A DNA stretch of 64,000 nucleotides from Bacteroidota bacterium (lineage in GTDB: Bacteria > Bacteroidota > Bacteroidia > AKYH767-A > OLB10). The notes under the pieces were generated by a model that saw only the letters and a program-made list of their open reading frames with translations, did not search any database and was not told the DNA's origin. Numbering within the stretch: position 1 is the stretch's first letter; each line of letters begins with the position of its first letter. The position numbers and the translations under genes were made by a program. Below, piece by piece: positions 56,133-64,000 of the stretch. Location: contig JADKFV010000014.1 of NCBI GenBank assembly GCA_016717325.1, forward strand, positions 79,122-143,121, in the 5' to 3' direction.

Positions 56133-57619
56133 ATGAGATTTTTATTCTTGTCCGTTTTATTTGTTTTGACAATGAATTGTTGTAAGGCACAAGGCCTCAA
56201 TAATCTTTGGATGCACGGGTACAGTGATTGGGGTGGTATACCATATGGTGGCACGAACATTAATCTTTATTCAGGGGATACAAATATTTATTACCATTCA
56301 CGTAGCTTACCATTAAACTTTGCCCACAGCAATATTACCGATTCAAGTGGTAATTTATTATTTTATACCAATGGTATAAGTATCTTTTCGTGGAACGATA
56401 GCCTCATGCAAAACGGATATAATATTTCTTTGTTCTCCAACCCGCAATGGTTGCAATACGGTTCACCTGTGCAGGAAAGCACCATTATTTTACCTTACAT
56501 TGGTGACACAAATAAATATTATTTAATACATGAAGCATATAGAATTATTATATACCGGGTGCCGCCTATAGTTTACCCTTAAGAGTTTCGCTTATCGACA
56601 TGAGTGAAAATTCAGGGAAGGGCAAAATAATAATTAAAGGAAGCATTATATTGAATGACACATTGTTGCCTGGCGAATTGGTAGCAACAAAACATGCTAA
56701 TGGCCGTGATTATTGGATATTGGCGCACAGTTTATGGGGCAACACTTTTTATAAAATTTTATATTCACCATTAGGTTTCACAGTTGATACTCAGAGTATT
56801 GGTTCAAATAGAAATTTGTACTCGGGTTATGCAAAATTTAGTTTAGATGGTTCAAAATTAGCTGTCAATAGCCCAAGTACAAAAATAGATTTATATGATT
56901 TCGATAGGTGTACGGGTATGTTGAGTAATTATATAAATATTAATAATCCTGACAGTAGTTGGCGAGGTGTTGACTTTTCAAATGATGGCACAAAACTATA
57001 TTATTGTTCAGGCTTGCGTGTTTATCAATATGACCTTAATGCTACTAACATAGCAGCATCGGTCGACACCGTTGCTGAATATGACGGCTTTACTTCTTTG
57101 TATGGTTTCGAGACAACATTTTTATACCCCTATAATGGATATGATGGTCGCATTTACTGGAATTGTTCTAATGGTGTGTTAGAACTTCATCGGATAGAGT
57201 TTCCTGATAAGCTGGGTGATTCGTGTATGTTTATACAGCACAATATTTTGTGTCCTACATTTAATGCATTTACACAACCCAACCACCCCAACTACCACTT
57301 AGGTCCGCTTGTGGGTAGCCCTTGCGATACGTTGAACCTCACCCCCGGCCCCTCTCCAAAGGAGAGGGGAGTAGTTCGCGTTATTCCCAATCCTATAAAG
57401 GGCAATATTTTAAACATTGAGTACCCGGTTATAAAAAACAAAAACAACAGTTTAAAAATATTTGATGCCCAGGGTAACAATGTGTATATACGTACCCTAC
57501 CCATGTGGAGTGGTATGCACGATTTTCCGGTGCCAAATTTATCGCCAGGCTTGTACATGATTCAAATTATTGATGGGGAGAATAGGAGCTATGGGAAGTT
57601 TATGGTGGGGGAGTATTAA
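56133..57619 (+). CDS. Propeller T9SS protein, tandem paralogue 2 (one frameshift)
   Basis: Two ORFs, 56133-56582 and 56600-57619, form one ~495 aa protein. Signal peptide FLFLSVLFVLTMNCCKAQ, then GLNNLWMHGYSDW. The frame is lost near 56553, where HEAYRII-IYRVPP should read IIIPGAAYSLPLRVSLIDMSENSG, aligning with copy 3 (HEAYINYIVPGALYSSPLYY). The propeller region has FSLDGSKLAVNSPSTKIDLYDFDRC. Ends in the shared T9SS block with a slightly different tail, FMVGEY. Paralogue of 54251 and 58035, more like the latter. Confidence 0.8.
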
Positions 57620-57770
57620 CTGGTCATTGGTAATTGTGAGGAATGTCATTGGTCATTGTGAGGAATGTCATCGGTCATTATGTTGATGGTCATTGGTCAT
57701 TGTGAGGAATGTCATTGGTCATTTAAGATTTTAATTGGTCATTATGATGATGGTCATTGGGGATTGAAAA
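57620..57770. repeat. GGTCATTG short tandem repeats
   Basis: Simple-sequence region of interspersed GGTCATTG and GTGAGGAATGTCATT units (57624-57760) between copy 2 and its downstream REP-like leader. No coding potential; it probably arose by slippage of the leader's own GGTTATTGTGATAATCAT motif. Confidence 0.75.
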
Positions 57771-57797
57771 TATTTTCCTGACATCATTACAATTCTT

Positions 57798-58034
57798 TTT
57801 CCTACCGTCATTACGAGCGTAGCGTAGTAATCTCATCGTAGGAATGGTGCCGGAAGATTGTCATTGGTTATTGTGATAATCATAACAAGGCTAAAGTAAA
57901 ATCAACACAACAAATAATCATCACGTGAGATTGCTTCAGTCGTACCTCCTTCGCAATGACTACAAGAAAAATTCACACAATAACTAATAACCATTACATT
58001 TGTATATGGCATCTAAATTAATTAGCTGGAAAAA
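57798..58034. repeat. REP-like leader upstream of propeller copy 3
   Basis: Second copy of the 55898-56132 element, ~95% identical by eye, with small substitutions (for example AGCGTAGTAA for AGCGAAGTAA). It ends in the same promoter box and flows into an almost identical signal-peptide coding region. Confidence 0.8.
57995..58002 (+). promoter_or_regulatory. Candidate -7 box, propeller copy 3
   Basis: TACATTTG, 32 bp before the ATG at 58035; same sequence and position as in copy 2. Confidence 0.5.
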
Positions 58035-59513
58035 ATGAGATTTTTATTCTTGTCCGTTTTATTTGTTTTGACCATGAATTGTTGTAAGGCACAAGGTATA
58101 AATAATATGTGGATGCATGGTTATTCACATTTGATACCAAATGGAGGTACTAACATTAATTTATTGAATGGCGATACAAGCATCTCTTACAATTATCGTA
58201 ATTTACCTTTTAACGCTACTCATGCAAATATTGCAGATACTAATGGTAACTTGCTATTTTACACTAACGGCATACACATTTACAATTGGCTTGATACTGC
58301 AATGGAAAATGGCACATATATAAATCCAGGTTTTAATGTTACACAATGGCTGAATTATGGCTTATGGATACAAGAAGGGGCTCTCATATTGCCAAAACCA
58401 AATGATAGTTTGCAATATTATGTTTTCCATGAGGCATATATAAATTATATTGTTCCTGGCGCACTTTATAGCTCCCCCTTATATTATTCATTAGTCGATA
58501 TGGGCTATAATAATGGGCTAGGAAAAGTGATACAGAAATCAATTCCAATAATTAATGATACTTTGATGTGTGGCGAAATTGTATCAACAAAACATGCAAA
58601 TGGCAGGGACTATTGGATCTTAGTTCATAGTTTATTGGGCAACAAGTTTTATAAAATGTTGCTAACTCCACAAGGTATTAGTGTAGACACACAAAGTATT
58701 GGTTCTAACAGAAACTTATACGGTGGCTATGCAAAGTTTAGCTTAGACGGTTCAAAATTAGCTGTCAATAGCCCAAGTACAAAAATAGATTTATTTGATT
58801 TCGACAGGTGTACGGGTATGTTGAGCAATCATATAAATATTAATAATCCTGATAGCGGTTGGGCAGGTGTCGGTTTTTCAAGTGATGGTTCAAAACTATA
58901 CTATACGGCCGGATTAACTGTTTATCAATATGATTTAACGGCCCCAAATATTGCAGCATCGGTTGATACAGTTGCAACATGGGATGGTTTTTTTTCGTAC
59001 CCGGGTTTTCCAACAACTTTTCTTTATCCTTATAATGGCTATGATGGCCGCATATACTGGAATTGCGGGAGTAGTACATTGCACTTACACCGCATAGAGT
59101 TTCCAGATAAGCTTGGTGATTCGTGTATGTTTGTACAGCATAATATATTGTGTCCTACATTCAATGCATTTACACAACCCAACCACCCCAACTACCATTT
59201 AGGTCCGCTTGTGGGTAGCCCTTGCGATACACTGAACCTCACCCCCGGCCCCTCTCCCAAGGAGAGGGGAGTCGTTCGCGTTATTCCCAATCCTATAAAG
59301 GGTAATATTTTAAACATTGAGTATCCTGTTATAAAAAACAAAAACAACAGCTTAAAAATATTTGACGCCCAGGGTAACAATGTGTATATACGTACCTTGC
59401 CTATGTGGAGTGGCATGCACGATTTTCCGGTGCCAAATTTATCGCCAGGGTTGTACATGATTCAAATTATTGATGGGGAGAATAGGAGCTATGGGAAGTT
59501 TTGCATTTTTTAG
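58035..59513 (+). CDS. Propeller T9SS protein, tandem paralogue 3
   Basis: 492 aa, intact. Signal peptide FLFLSVLFVLTMNCCKAQ is identical to copy 2. The body follows the same plan: GINNMWMHGYSHL, DTNGNLLFYTNGIHIYNW, FSLDGSKLAVNSPSTKIDLFDFDRC and FSSDGSKLYYTAGLTVYQYDL. The shared LTPGPSPKERG linker and T9SS block end YGKFCIF as in copy 1. Copies 2 and 3 are the most recent duplicates; the 3' end is more alike between 1 and 3, which suggests gene conversion. Probably a surface propeller of unknown ligand. Confidence 0.86.
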   Translation: MRFLFLSVLFVLTMNCCKAQGINNMWMHGYSHLIPNGGTNINLLNGDTSISYNYRNLPFNATHANIADTNGNLLFYTNGIHIYNWLDTAMENGTYINPGFNVTQWLNYGLWIQEGALILPKPNDSLQYYVFHEAYINYIVPGALYSSPLYYSLVDMGYNNGLGKVIQKSIPIINDTLMCGEIVSTKHANGRDYWILVHSLLGNKFYKMLLTPQGISVDTQSIGSNRNLYGGYAKFSLDGSKLAVNSPSTKIDLFDFDRCTGMLSNHININNPDSGWAGVGFSSDGSKLYYTAGLTVYQYDLTAPNIAASVDTVATWDGFFSYPGFPTTFLYPYNGYDGRIYWNCGSSTLHLHRIEFPDKLGDSCMFVQHNILCPTFNAFTQPNHPNYHLGPLVGSPCDTLNLTPGPSPKERGVVRVIPNPIKGNILNIEYPVIKNKNNSLKIFDAQGNNVYIRTLPMWSGMHDFPVPNLSPGLYMIQIIDGENRSYGKFCIF

Positions 59514-59790
59514 TTCATTGTTCTTTTATTCTTCGTTTCGTTTGCTGAGAGTTTTGTTTTTTCTTCTCTGTTCGGTAGTTTGAATTAATTTCAGAGTGTC
59601 TCATGCCATTAAAAAACAATAAATAAATGATGACTCTGAAATTCGTTTTTCGTTTCGTTTGCTGCGAGCCATGTTCTTTCTTCTTAGATTGGGGAAGTTT
59701 GAATTAATTTCAGAGTCTCTCATGCAATTGAAAAACAATAAATAAATGAGGACTCTGAAATTCGTTTTATACATAAAATCATGGTTGGAG
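59514..59790. repeat. Two ~120-bp direct repeats after propeller copy 3
   Basis: The segment TTCGTTTCGTTTGCTG through GACTCTGAAATTCGTTTT occurs twice (about 59525-59650 and 59645-59768). Each contains TTTCAGAGT and ACTCTGAAA arms that can pair into a hairpin around AAAAACAATAAATAAATG. No ORF. The first copy overlaps the sequence shared with the end of copy 1. Confidence 0.75.
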
Positions 59791-59847
59791 TAAGCTGTTT
59801 TTTATTTATTTCACAATCATCAAAATAATTTCTTCGACAATAAATAT

Positions 59848-59855
59848 TATATTTG
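59848..59855 (+). promoter_or_regulatory. Candidate -7 box for the small secreted protein
   Basis: TATATTTG matches TAnnTTTG, 40 bp before the ATG at 59896. Confidence 0.4.
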
Positions 59856-59895
59856 TACAAAGTATTTTGAATCGATGAACTAGAAAATAAACGGT

Positions 59896-60255
59896 ATGAA
59901 AAAAATAATTTTTATTTTGATGATATTTTGTGCAGCAATAGTGCAAGCGCAAGAAAAACTTGTGCAACGTGTACAATCACCTTTAGCATTTAACCCCACA
60001 CTATGCCAATTGCGCATAAACCCCAGCGATACACTGTGGCGTGCATTTAAGGCACCGGCATCGCCCTTCAAAGGATTGCCAATGTTTGTGGCGGATTACA
60101 ATGCGAAGATGTATACCGTGCAAGAGTACAACGACTTTATGCTGTTGTTCGACAAGCTGATGAATGCCGATAAAAATTATCCTACACAAGAATCCACCCG
60201 CGATGATTATGATAAGTTTATGCGCTTGTATGTATATAGAGGAAGGAATAAGTGA
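59896..60255 (+). CDS. Small secreted protein of unknown function
   Basis: 119 aa. A strong signal peptide (IIFILMIFCAAIVQAQ) is followed by about 100 residues with no recognised domain. It contains LCQLRINPSDTLWRAFKA, GLPMFVADYNAKMYTVQEY and MRLYVYRGRNK. There is no T9SS tail or lipobox, so it should be periplasmic. Own promoter and terminator, so a single-gene unit. Confidence 0.7.
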   Translation: MKKIIFILMIFCAAIVQAQEKLVQRVQSPLAFNPTLCQLRINPSDTLWRAFKAPASPFKGLPMFVADYNAKMYTVQEYNDFMLLFDKLMNADKNYPTQESTRDDYDKFMRLYVYRGRNK

Positions 60256-60358
60256 GACAATAATTCAAAAAATACTTTATTTATTGCTACCATAAAAGAT
60301 GCAATAAATAGAATCGAAGAAACTACAATAATGTGCACATATTTTTTATAAAAAACAA

Positions 60359-60390
60359 AAAAGCCCCAATCAATAAAGACTGAGGCTTTT
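60359..60390. terminator. Bidirectional terminator
   Basis: AAAAGCC / GGCTTTT outer stem, extended by CA/TG and TC/GA pairs across two mismatches (60359-60390, loop AATAAA). It lies between the plus-strand secreted gene and the minus-strand tRNA and can serve both. Confidence 0.75.
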
Positions 60391-60399
60391 GTTTTGCAG

Positions 60400-60473
60400 T
60401 GGTCTCGAAGGGAGTCGAACCCCCAACCTTCTGATTCGTAGTCAGATGCTCTATCCAGTTAAGCTACGAAACC
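60400..60473 (-). tRNA. tRNA-Arg (anticodon ACG)
   Basis: 74 nt on the minus strand. Acceptor stem GGTTTCG pairs with CGAGACC (one G-U pair), discriminator A. The D-arm has AGC...GGATAGAGC. The anticodon stem TCTGA/TCAGA carries loop CTACGAA, anticodon ACG, read as inosine and decoding CGN arginine. The T-arm contains GGTTCGACTCC. No CCA is encoded; it would be added after transcription. It is followed by the terminator at 60359-60390. Confidence 0.97.
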
Positions 60474-60618
60474 AACAAACAATTGCTCTTGGGAAGCGGG
60501 CGCAAAAGTAATTTTTATTTCCAAAAAGGAAAACTACCAGCGAATTATTTTCATAAATAAGTTAAATTCTGTTTAATGTTCATTTTTGAAATCCATATTT
60601 TCGTTATTTCTTTGCCAC

Positions 60619-61080
60619 ATGGCAAACAACGAAGAATTATTCAAAAACATTATTTCCCATTCCAAAGAGTATGGGTTTATTTTTCCATCGAGCGAAATTT
60701 ACGATGGTCTAAGCGCGGTATACGATTACGGTCAGTACGGGGCATTATTAAAAAACAACATTCGCGAGTATTGGTGGCGTAGCATGGTACAGCTAAACGA
60801 GCATATTGTGGGCCTCGCTGCCGCTATTTTTATGCACCCCACCACGTGGAAGGCCAGTGGACATGTTGAAGCATTCAGCGACCCGCTTATCGACAATAAA
60901 GATTCGAAAAAACGATACCGTGCCGATGTGCTGATAGAAGAACACGTTGCCAAAATAGAAGCTAAGATAGATAAAGAAGTAGAAAAAGCACAAGCAAGGT
61001 TTGGCGAAACCTTCGATGCGGGTATGTATCGCACCACCAATGGCCGAGTGTTGGAATATCAAAAAAGGTGGATGAAATAA
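60619..61080 (+). CDS. glyS: Glycyl-tRNA synthetase, N-terminal part before an in-frame stop
   Basis: The frame opens at 60586, but ATG 60619 (MANNEELFKNIISHSKEYGF) is the natural start. It contains the class II GlyRS opening FIFPSSEIYDGLSAVYDYGQYGALLKNNIREYWW and MHPTTWKASGHVEAFSDPLID. Translation would stop at TAA (61078), immediately before an ATG in the same frame. Text around the stop (KRWMK-stop-MAF) reads KRVDEINGRFQNAL if three homopolymer bases are restored. An essential enzyme should not be truncated here, so this is more likely an assembly error than a split gene. The symbol follows the Bacteroidota convention for this homodimeric enzyme. Confidence 0.85.
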   Translation: MANNEELFKNIISHSKEYGFIFPSSEIYDGLSAVYDYGQYGALLKNNIREYWWRSMVQLNEHIVGLAAAIFMHPTTWKASGHVEAFSDPLIDNKDSKKRYRADVLIEEHVAKIEAKIDKEVEKAQARFGETFDAGMYRTTNGRVLEYQKRWMK

Positions 61081-62160
61081 ATGGCGTTTCAAAATGCATT
61101 GGAGCAAAATGACCTTGCAGAAGTAAAGCAAATTATTGTCGACTGCGAAATTGTATGCCCTGTTTCGGGCTCCAAAAACTGGACAGACGTTCGGCAGTTT
61201 AATTTAATGTTCAGCACATCGATGGGGGCAGTGAGCGAAGAGTCGAATATAATTTATCTGCGACCCGAAACAGCGCAGGGTATTTTTGTAAATTTCCTTA
61301 ATGTGCAAAAAACCGGAAGGATGAAAATTCCTTTTGGCATAGCCCAAACAGGAAAAGCATTTCGTAACGAGATTGTAGCGCGGCAGTTTATTTTTCGCAT
61401 GCGCGAATTTGAGCAAATGGAGATGCAATTTTTTGTGAAACCCGGCACCGAAATGGAATGGTATAATAAATGGAAAGCCACGCGCCTCAACTGGCACAAG
61501 GCACTTGGTATAAGTTCCGATAAATATCGCTTTCACGATCATATGAAACTGGCACATTATGCCAATGCCGCTTGCGATATCGAATTCGAATTTCCTTTTG
61601 GGTTCAAAGAACTGGAAGGCATACATTCACGCACCGATTTCGACCTCAAGAGTCACGAAAAATTTTCGGGTAAAAAACTCCAATATTTCGATTCGGAAGA
61701 TAATGAAAACTATGTGCCTTATGTGATAGAAACTTCTATTGGTTTAGACAGAATGTTTTTAGCAATAATGGCAAATAGCCTTGTTGAAGAAACTCTTGAA
61801 GATGGTTCTACCCGCACAGTACTTCGTATACCGTCACCGTTAGCACCTATTAAAGTGGCGGTGTTGCCTTTGTTAAAAAAAGACGGATTACCCGAAAAAG
61901 CCAGACAAATAATGGACACATTGAAATTGGATTTTATGTGTTTTTACGAAGAAAAAGATGCTATTGGCAAACGATACCGCAGGCAAGATGCAATAGGCAC
62001 GCCATTCTGCATCACCATAGACCACCAAACACTGGAAGACAACACAGTAACTTTACGCCAGCGCGATAGTATGGAACAGCAACGACAAAATGTAGATGAG
62101 TTGTCAAAAATAATTTCGCAGGAAGTTGATATTAAAAACTTATTGAAAAAATTAATGTAA
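61081..62160 (+). CDS. glyS: Glycyl-tRNA synthetase, catalytic core and anticodon-binding domain
   Basis: 359 aa in the same frame as the upstream part. Class II motifs: motif 1/2 region YLRPETAQGIFVNF and GIAQTGKAFRNEI, with FRMREFEQMEMQFFV; motif 3 ETSIGLDRMFLAIM. The C-terminal anticodon-binding domain (PIKVAVLPLLKKDGLPE, GTPFCITIDHQTLEDNTVTLRQRDS) completes it. It charges tRNA-Gly with glycine. The two parts together give ~510 aa, the usual length. The next gene starts 27 bp downstream. Confidence 0.93.
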   Translation: MAFQNALEQNDLAEVKQIIVDCEIVCPVSGSKNWTDVRQFNLMFSTSMGAVSEESNIIYLRPETAQGIFVNFLNVQKTGRMKIPFGIAQTGKAFRNEIVARQFIFRMREFEQMEMQFFVKPGTEMEWYNKWKATRLNWHKALGISSDKYRFHDHMKLAHYANAACDIEFEFPFGFKELEGIHSRTDFDLKSHEKFSGKKLQYFDSEDNENYVPYVIETSIGLDRMFLAIMANSLVEETLEDGSTRTVLRIPSPLAPIKVAVLPLLKKDGLPEKARQIMDTLKLDFMCFYEEKDAIGKRYRRQDAIGTPFCITIDHQTLEDNTVTLRQRDSMEQQRQNVDELSKIISQEVDIKNLLKKLM

Positions 62161-62187
62161 TAATTTTATTGCAAAAAACCTAATGTT

Positions 62188-62904
62188 ATGCTTGGCAATA
62201 TTCCGATAGAACATATCCTGTTTTTGGACATCGAAACGGTGCCTTTGCAAGCAAGTTTCGATGAACTGAATGAGGTAGAAAGAAAATTGTGGTTGCATAA
62301 AGCATCGTTTTTAAAAAAAGATGAAAATCAAACTGACGAAGAGTTTTATTCACGTGCGGGCATATATGCGGAGTTTGGCAAAATAGTTTGCATCAGTTGT
62401 GGTTTTGTTACCTGGATAAAAGGAGAACGACAATTTCGCACAAAATCATTCTTTAATGATGACGAGCAAATTATACTTGCCGAATTTGCCAAGTTGCTCA
62501 ACATTCATTTTTCACGATACGAAAGTTTATTGTGCGCCCACAATGGAAAAGAATTCGATTTTCCTTTTATCGCCAGGCGCATGATAATAAATAATATTGC
62601 CATACCTTTTGCTTTGGATATCGCCTCAAAAAAACCCTGGGAAGTACCACACCTTGAAGCACTATGGAATTGTGAATGTGGCGATTACAAAACACACTCC
62701 CCTCCAATGTTTTTGGCTATATTTTAGGGTATTGACCCCAAGAATGACATAGATGGAGAAGTGGTACATCAAATTTATTGGCAAGAAAAAGACCTGCAAC
62801 GAATAGCCAAATATTGTACAAAAGATGTGATTACAGTGGCACAAATTTTACTGCGCTTTAAAGGCCTCCCGTATCTAAATGCCGATGAAATAATACTTTC
62901 ATAG
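62188..62904 (+). CDS. PolB-type 3'-5' exonuclease, interrupted by TAG
   Basis: DEDDy exonuclease related to the DNA polymerase B proofreading domain. Exo I is LFLDIETVP, exo II AHNGKEFDFPFIARRM, exo III YCTKDVITV. The frame runs to TAG at 62725, then the same frame resumes with GIDPKNDIDGEVVHQIYW and ends ILRF...NADEIILS near 62904. Two compensating shifts near 62690-62724 give NTLPSNVFGYILGIDPKND, matching the family, so the TAG is probably not a true end. It may act in DNA repair. It follows glyS by 27 bp. Confidence 0.8.
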
Positions 62905-63018
62905 TCTTTTTAGGCCCATTTTTTGAAAAAACAATCCCGCTTACCAACTTAAATCAATATCTTACCAACTCAATTGGAAGTTTAGCCTATTCGGCTTTTT
63001 TTATACATATTAAGGTAC

Positions 63019-63026
63019 TATTTTTG
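63019..63026 (+). promoter_or_regulatory. Candidate -7 box for the terminal secreted gene
   Basis: TATTTTTG matches TAnnTTTG, 50 bp upstream of the ATG at 63076. A weak AGCC/GGCT hairpin with a T7 run at 62982-63001 just before it may end the exonuclease transcript. Confidence 0.4.
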
Positions 63027-63075
63027 TCTTCCTGTTCAGCAATTCGTTTTAAGGCGAAGAATACCTTATAAAAAA

Positions 63076-64000
63076 ATGCATATCTGTTCTAAAAACATAT
63101 CACTGGTATTGTTGCTGCTTATTTTCACCAATAAGCATAATCTGATGATTGCACAGAAAATTGAACACGAAGCCAACACCATATCAGCACAACAATATCT
63201 TCTTGATTACGAAAAAGAAATAACACAAGATCCTGCAACCGGAACTGTGCCGCGCGAAAGACTTCAAGCCGGGCTACAACAAATTTTACAACAGCAACAA
63301 GCGAAAGTGCAAGGTGCCATTCCAACCATGGTATGGAAAGAACGGGGCCCCAAAAATTTACCCGGACTATACGGTGTTTGTTACTAGACCCAAACGATTT
63401 TACTAACAAACGAGTATTTGCAGGAAGTGTTGAGGAAGGTACATGGCGTTGCAATGATATTACTGCGACAACAAAGCATGGACAACAGTGAATGATTTTT
63501 GCGTCTTAACCTGGCGGTTACCTATAGTAACGCTTGGCCTTGAACGACCTCTTACAATTGTATTTTGACACTGGCGAGGGCTGGCTTATACACGAAGCTG
63601 TGCATGGCGATGGCATAATAACTCGTCCACGTTGGCGGTGTATCTTGGACGTAGTTGGCATTCCCACTGGAAATACCAATTTTCAGTACATCAAAAAATT
63701 GATCGTTACGACAATTGGCGATGTGTATGCGATTACAATAGCAGGTCTGCGAGAAAGTCGACGGATGGCGGCCTTACGTGGTCACAGGTGTTGGGGAGCA
63801 GGTATTGGAAGTGTTAGCATTGCAATGGGAAATATTGAAGTTACTACCAATGGCGATATCTACGTTTCTTGCGGAATCAATACTCAAGATGGGGTTTACA
63901 AATCTAATTCGGGAAATGTGGGCTCCTTCACAAAAATAAACACTGGAACAAACAACCTTCCTTCTGTCGGTCTTTTTCGAACCGAGGTGGGCTACATATC
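63076..64000 (+). pseudogene. BNR/sortilin-like secreted protein, frameshifted and cut by the window edge
   Basis: Starts with a signal peptide (ISLVLLLLIFTNKHNLMIAQ) and a ~70-residue helical pro-region. MVWKERGPKN then opens the BNR/VPS10-like propeller typical of large T9SS proteins. The frame changes at least three times: at 63375 (expected DPNDFTNKRVFAGSVEGGTW), near 63470 and near 63600. Later pieces read GNIEVTTNGDIYVSCGIN and DGVYKSNSGNVGSFTKIN. The protein continues beyond 64000, so its T9SS domain, if present, is outside the window. Confidence 0.65.

Noticed and set aside
56582..56600. Propeller copy 2 as two separate genes
   Set aside because: Both parts align end to end with copies 1 and 3, and the text continues across the joint in another frame.
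55902..58000. Insertion sequences around the propeller genes
   Set aside because: No transposase ORF or clear target duplications; only REP-like repeats are visible.
1..64000. Alternative genetic code
   Set aside because: Long intact genes (for example 1,842, 1,035 and 924 aa) end with normal stops and have no internal stops.

Overview
The window looks like the chromosome of an AT-rich, gliding-type Bacteroidota, most likely Chitinophagales or Saprospiria-like. The evidence is many secreted proteins ending in type IX secretion (T9SS) C-terminal sorting domains (PNP-type start, beta-strand tail), a TonB-dependent receptor with a carboxypeptidase-like plug extension, candidate TAnnTTTG -7 promoter boxes, and no obvious Shine-Dalgarno sites. 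Genus-level assignment is not possible from sequence alone. Many genes are split by single-base changes in homopolymer runs, often compensated nearby, and even the essential glycyl-tRNA synthetase is interrupted. The simplest reading is residual long-read assembly error, so broken ORFs are described as parts of one ancestral gene where the frames join cleanly.

Layout. 1-12.1 kb: secreted T9SS proteins (two broken at 66-1850, a DinB-family protein, a SprB/adhesin-like protein on the minus strand, a four-module CARDB/lectin-like adhesin at 4059-7810, a beta-helix protein at 8068-11175 and a small partner). 12.2-22.1 kb: a minus-strand operon of TIR protein, MoxR AAA+ ATPase, a giant (~1,620 aa) membrane protein with PKD, degenerate vWA-like and leucine-rich parts, patatin phospholipase and M19 dipeptidase. 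This resembles the MoxR-vWA NTP-dependent conflict systems and is the best candidate for an undescribed immune-type system. 22.5-29.7 kb: GNAT, then TonB receptor, DUF5689 lipoprotein and DUF5689-phospholipase-D exported protein, probably one uptake/degradation locus. 29.9-31.7 kb: DUF4062 plus RecG-like ATP-binding and winged-helix protein, broken by one base, with an 11-bp tandem repeat in its coding sequence. 32.1 kb: secreted DUF6569 protein.

33.2-40.1 kb: a second tightly packed minus-strand operon: two coiled-coil proteins (one with two membrane segments), a NitT/TauT-type binding protein fused to a peptidoglycan-binding OmpA domain, permease, ATPase, and a CbbX-like AAA+ ATPase. It looks like an envelope-spanning stress or transport machine. 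40.3-41.6 kb: secreted EEP nuclease/phosphatase and pterin dehydratase. 41.6-43.3 kb: 1.7 kb of long tandem repeats packed with perfect hairpins. 43.4-48.6 kb: M20 amidohydrolase, small lipoprotein, TSUP permease and a TolB-like propeller/outer-membrane protein.

48.7-59.5 kb: an 1,842 aa glycosidase-like/beta-helix T9SS protein followed by three tandem paralogous propeller T9SS proteins. Their 3' ends are nearly identical and carry a mobile repeat inside the coding frame, and copies 2 and 3 also share a REP-like leader and promoter. 59.9-64 kb: a small secreted protein, tRNA-Arg(ACG), glyS, a PolB-type 3'-5' exonuclease and the start of a broken BNR/sortilin-like secreted protein running off the edge.
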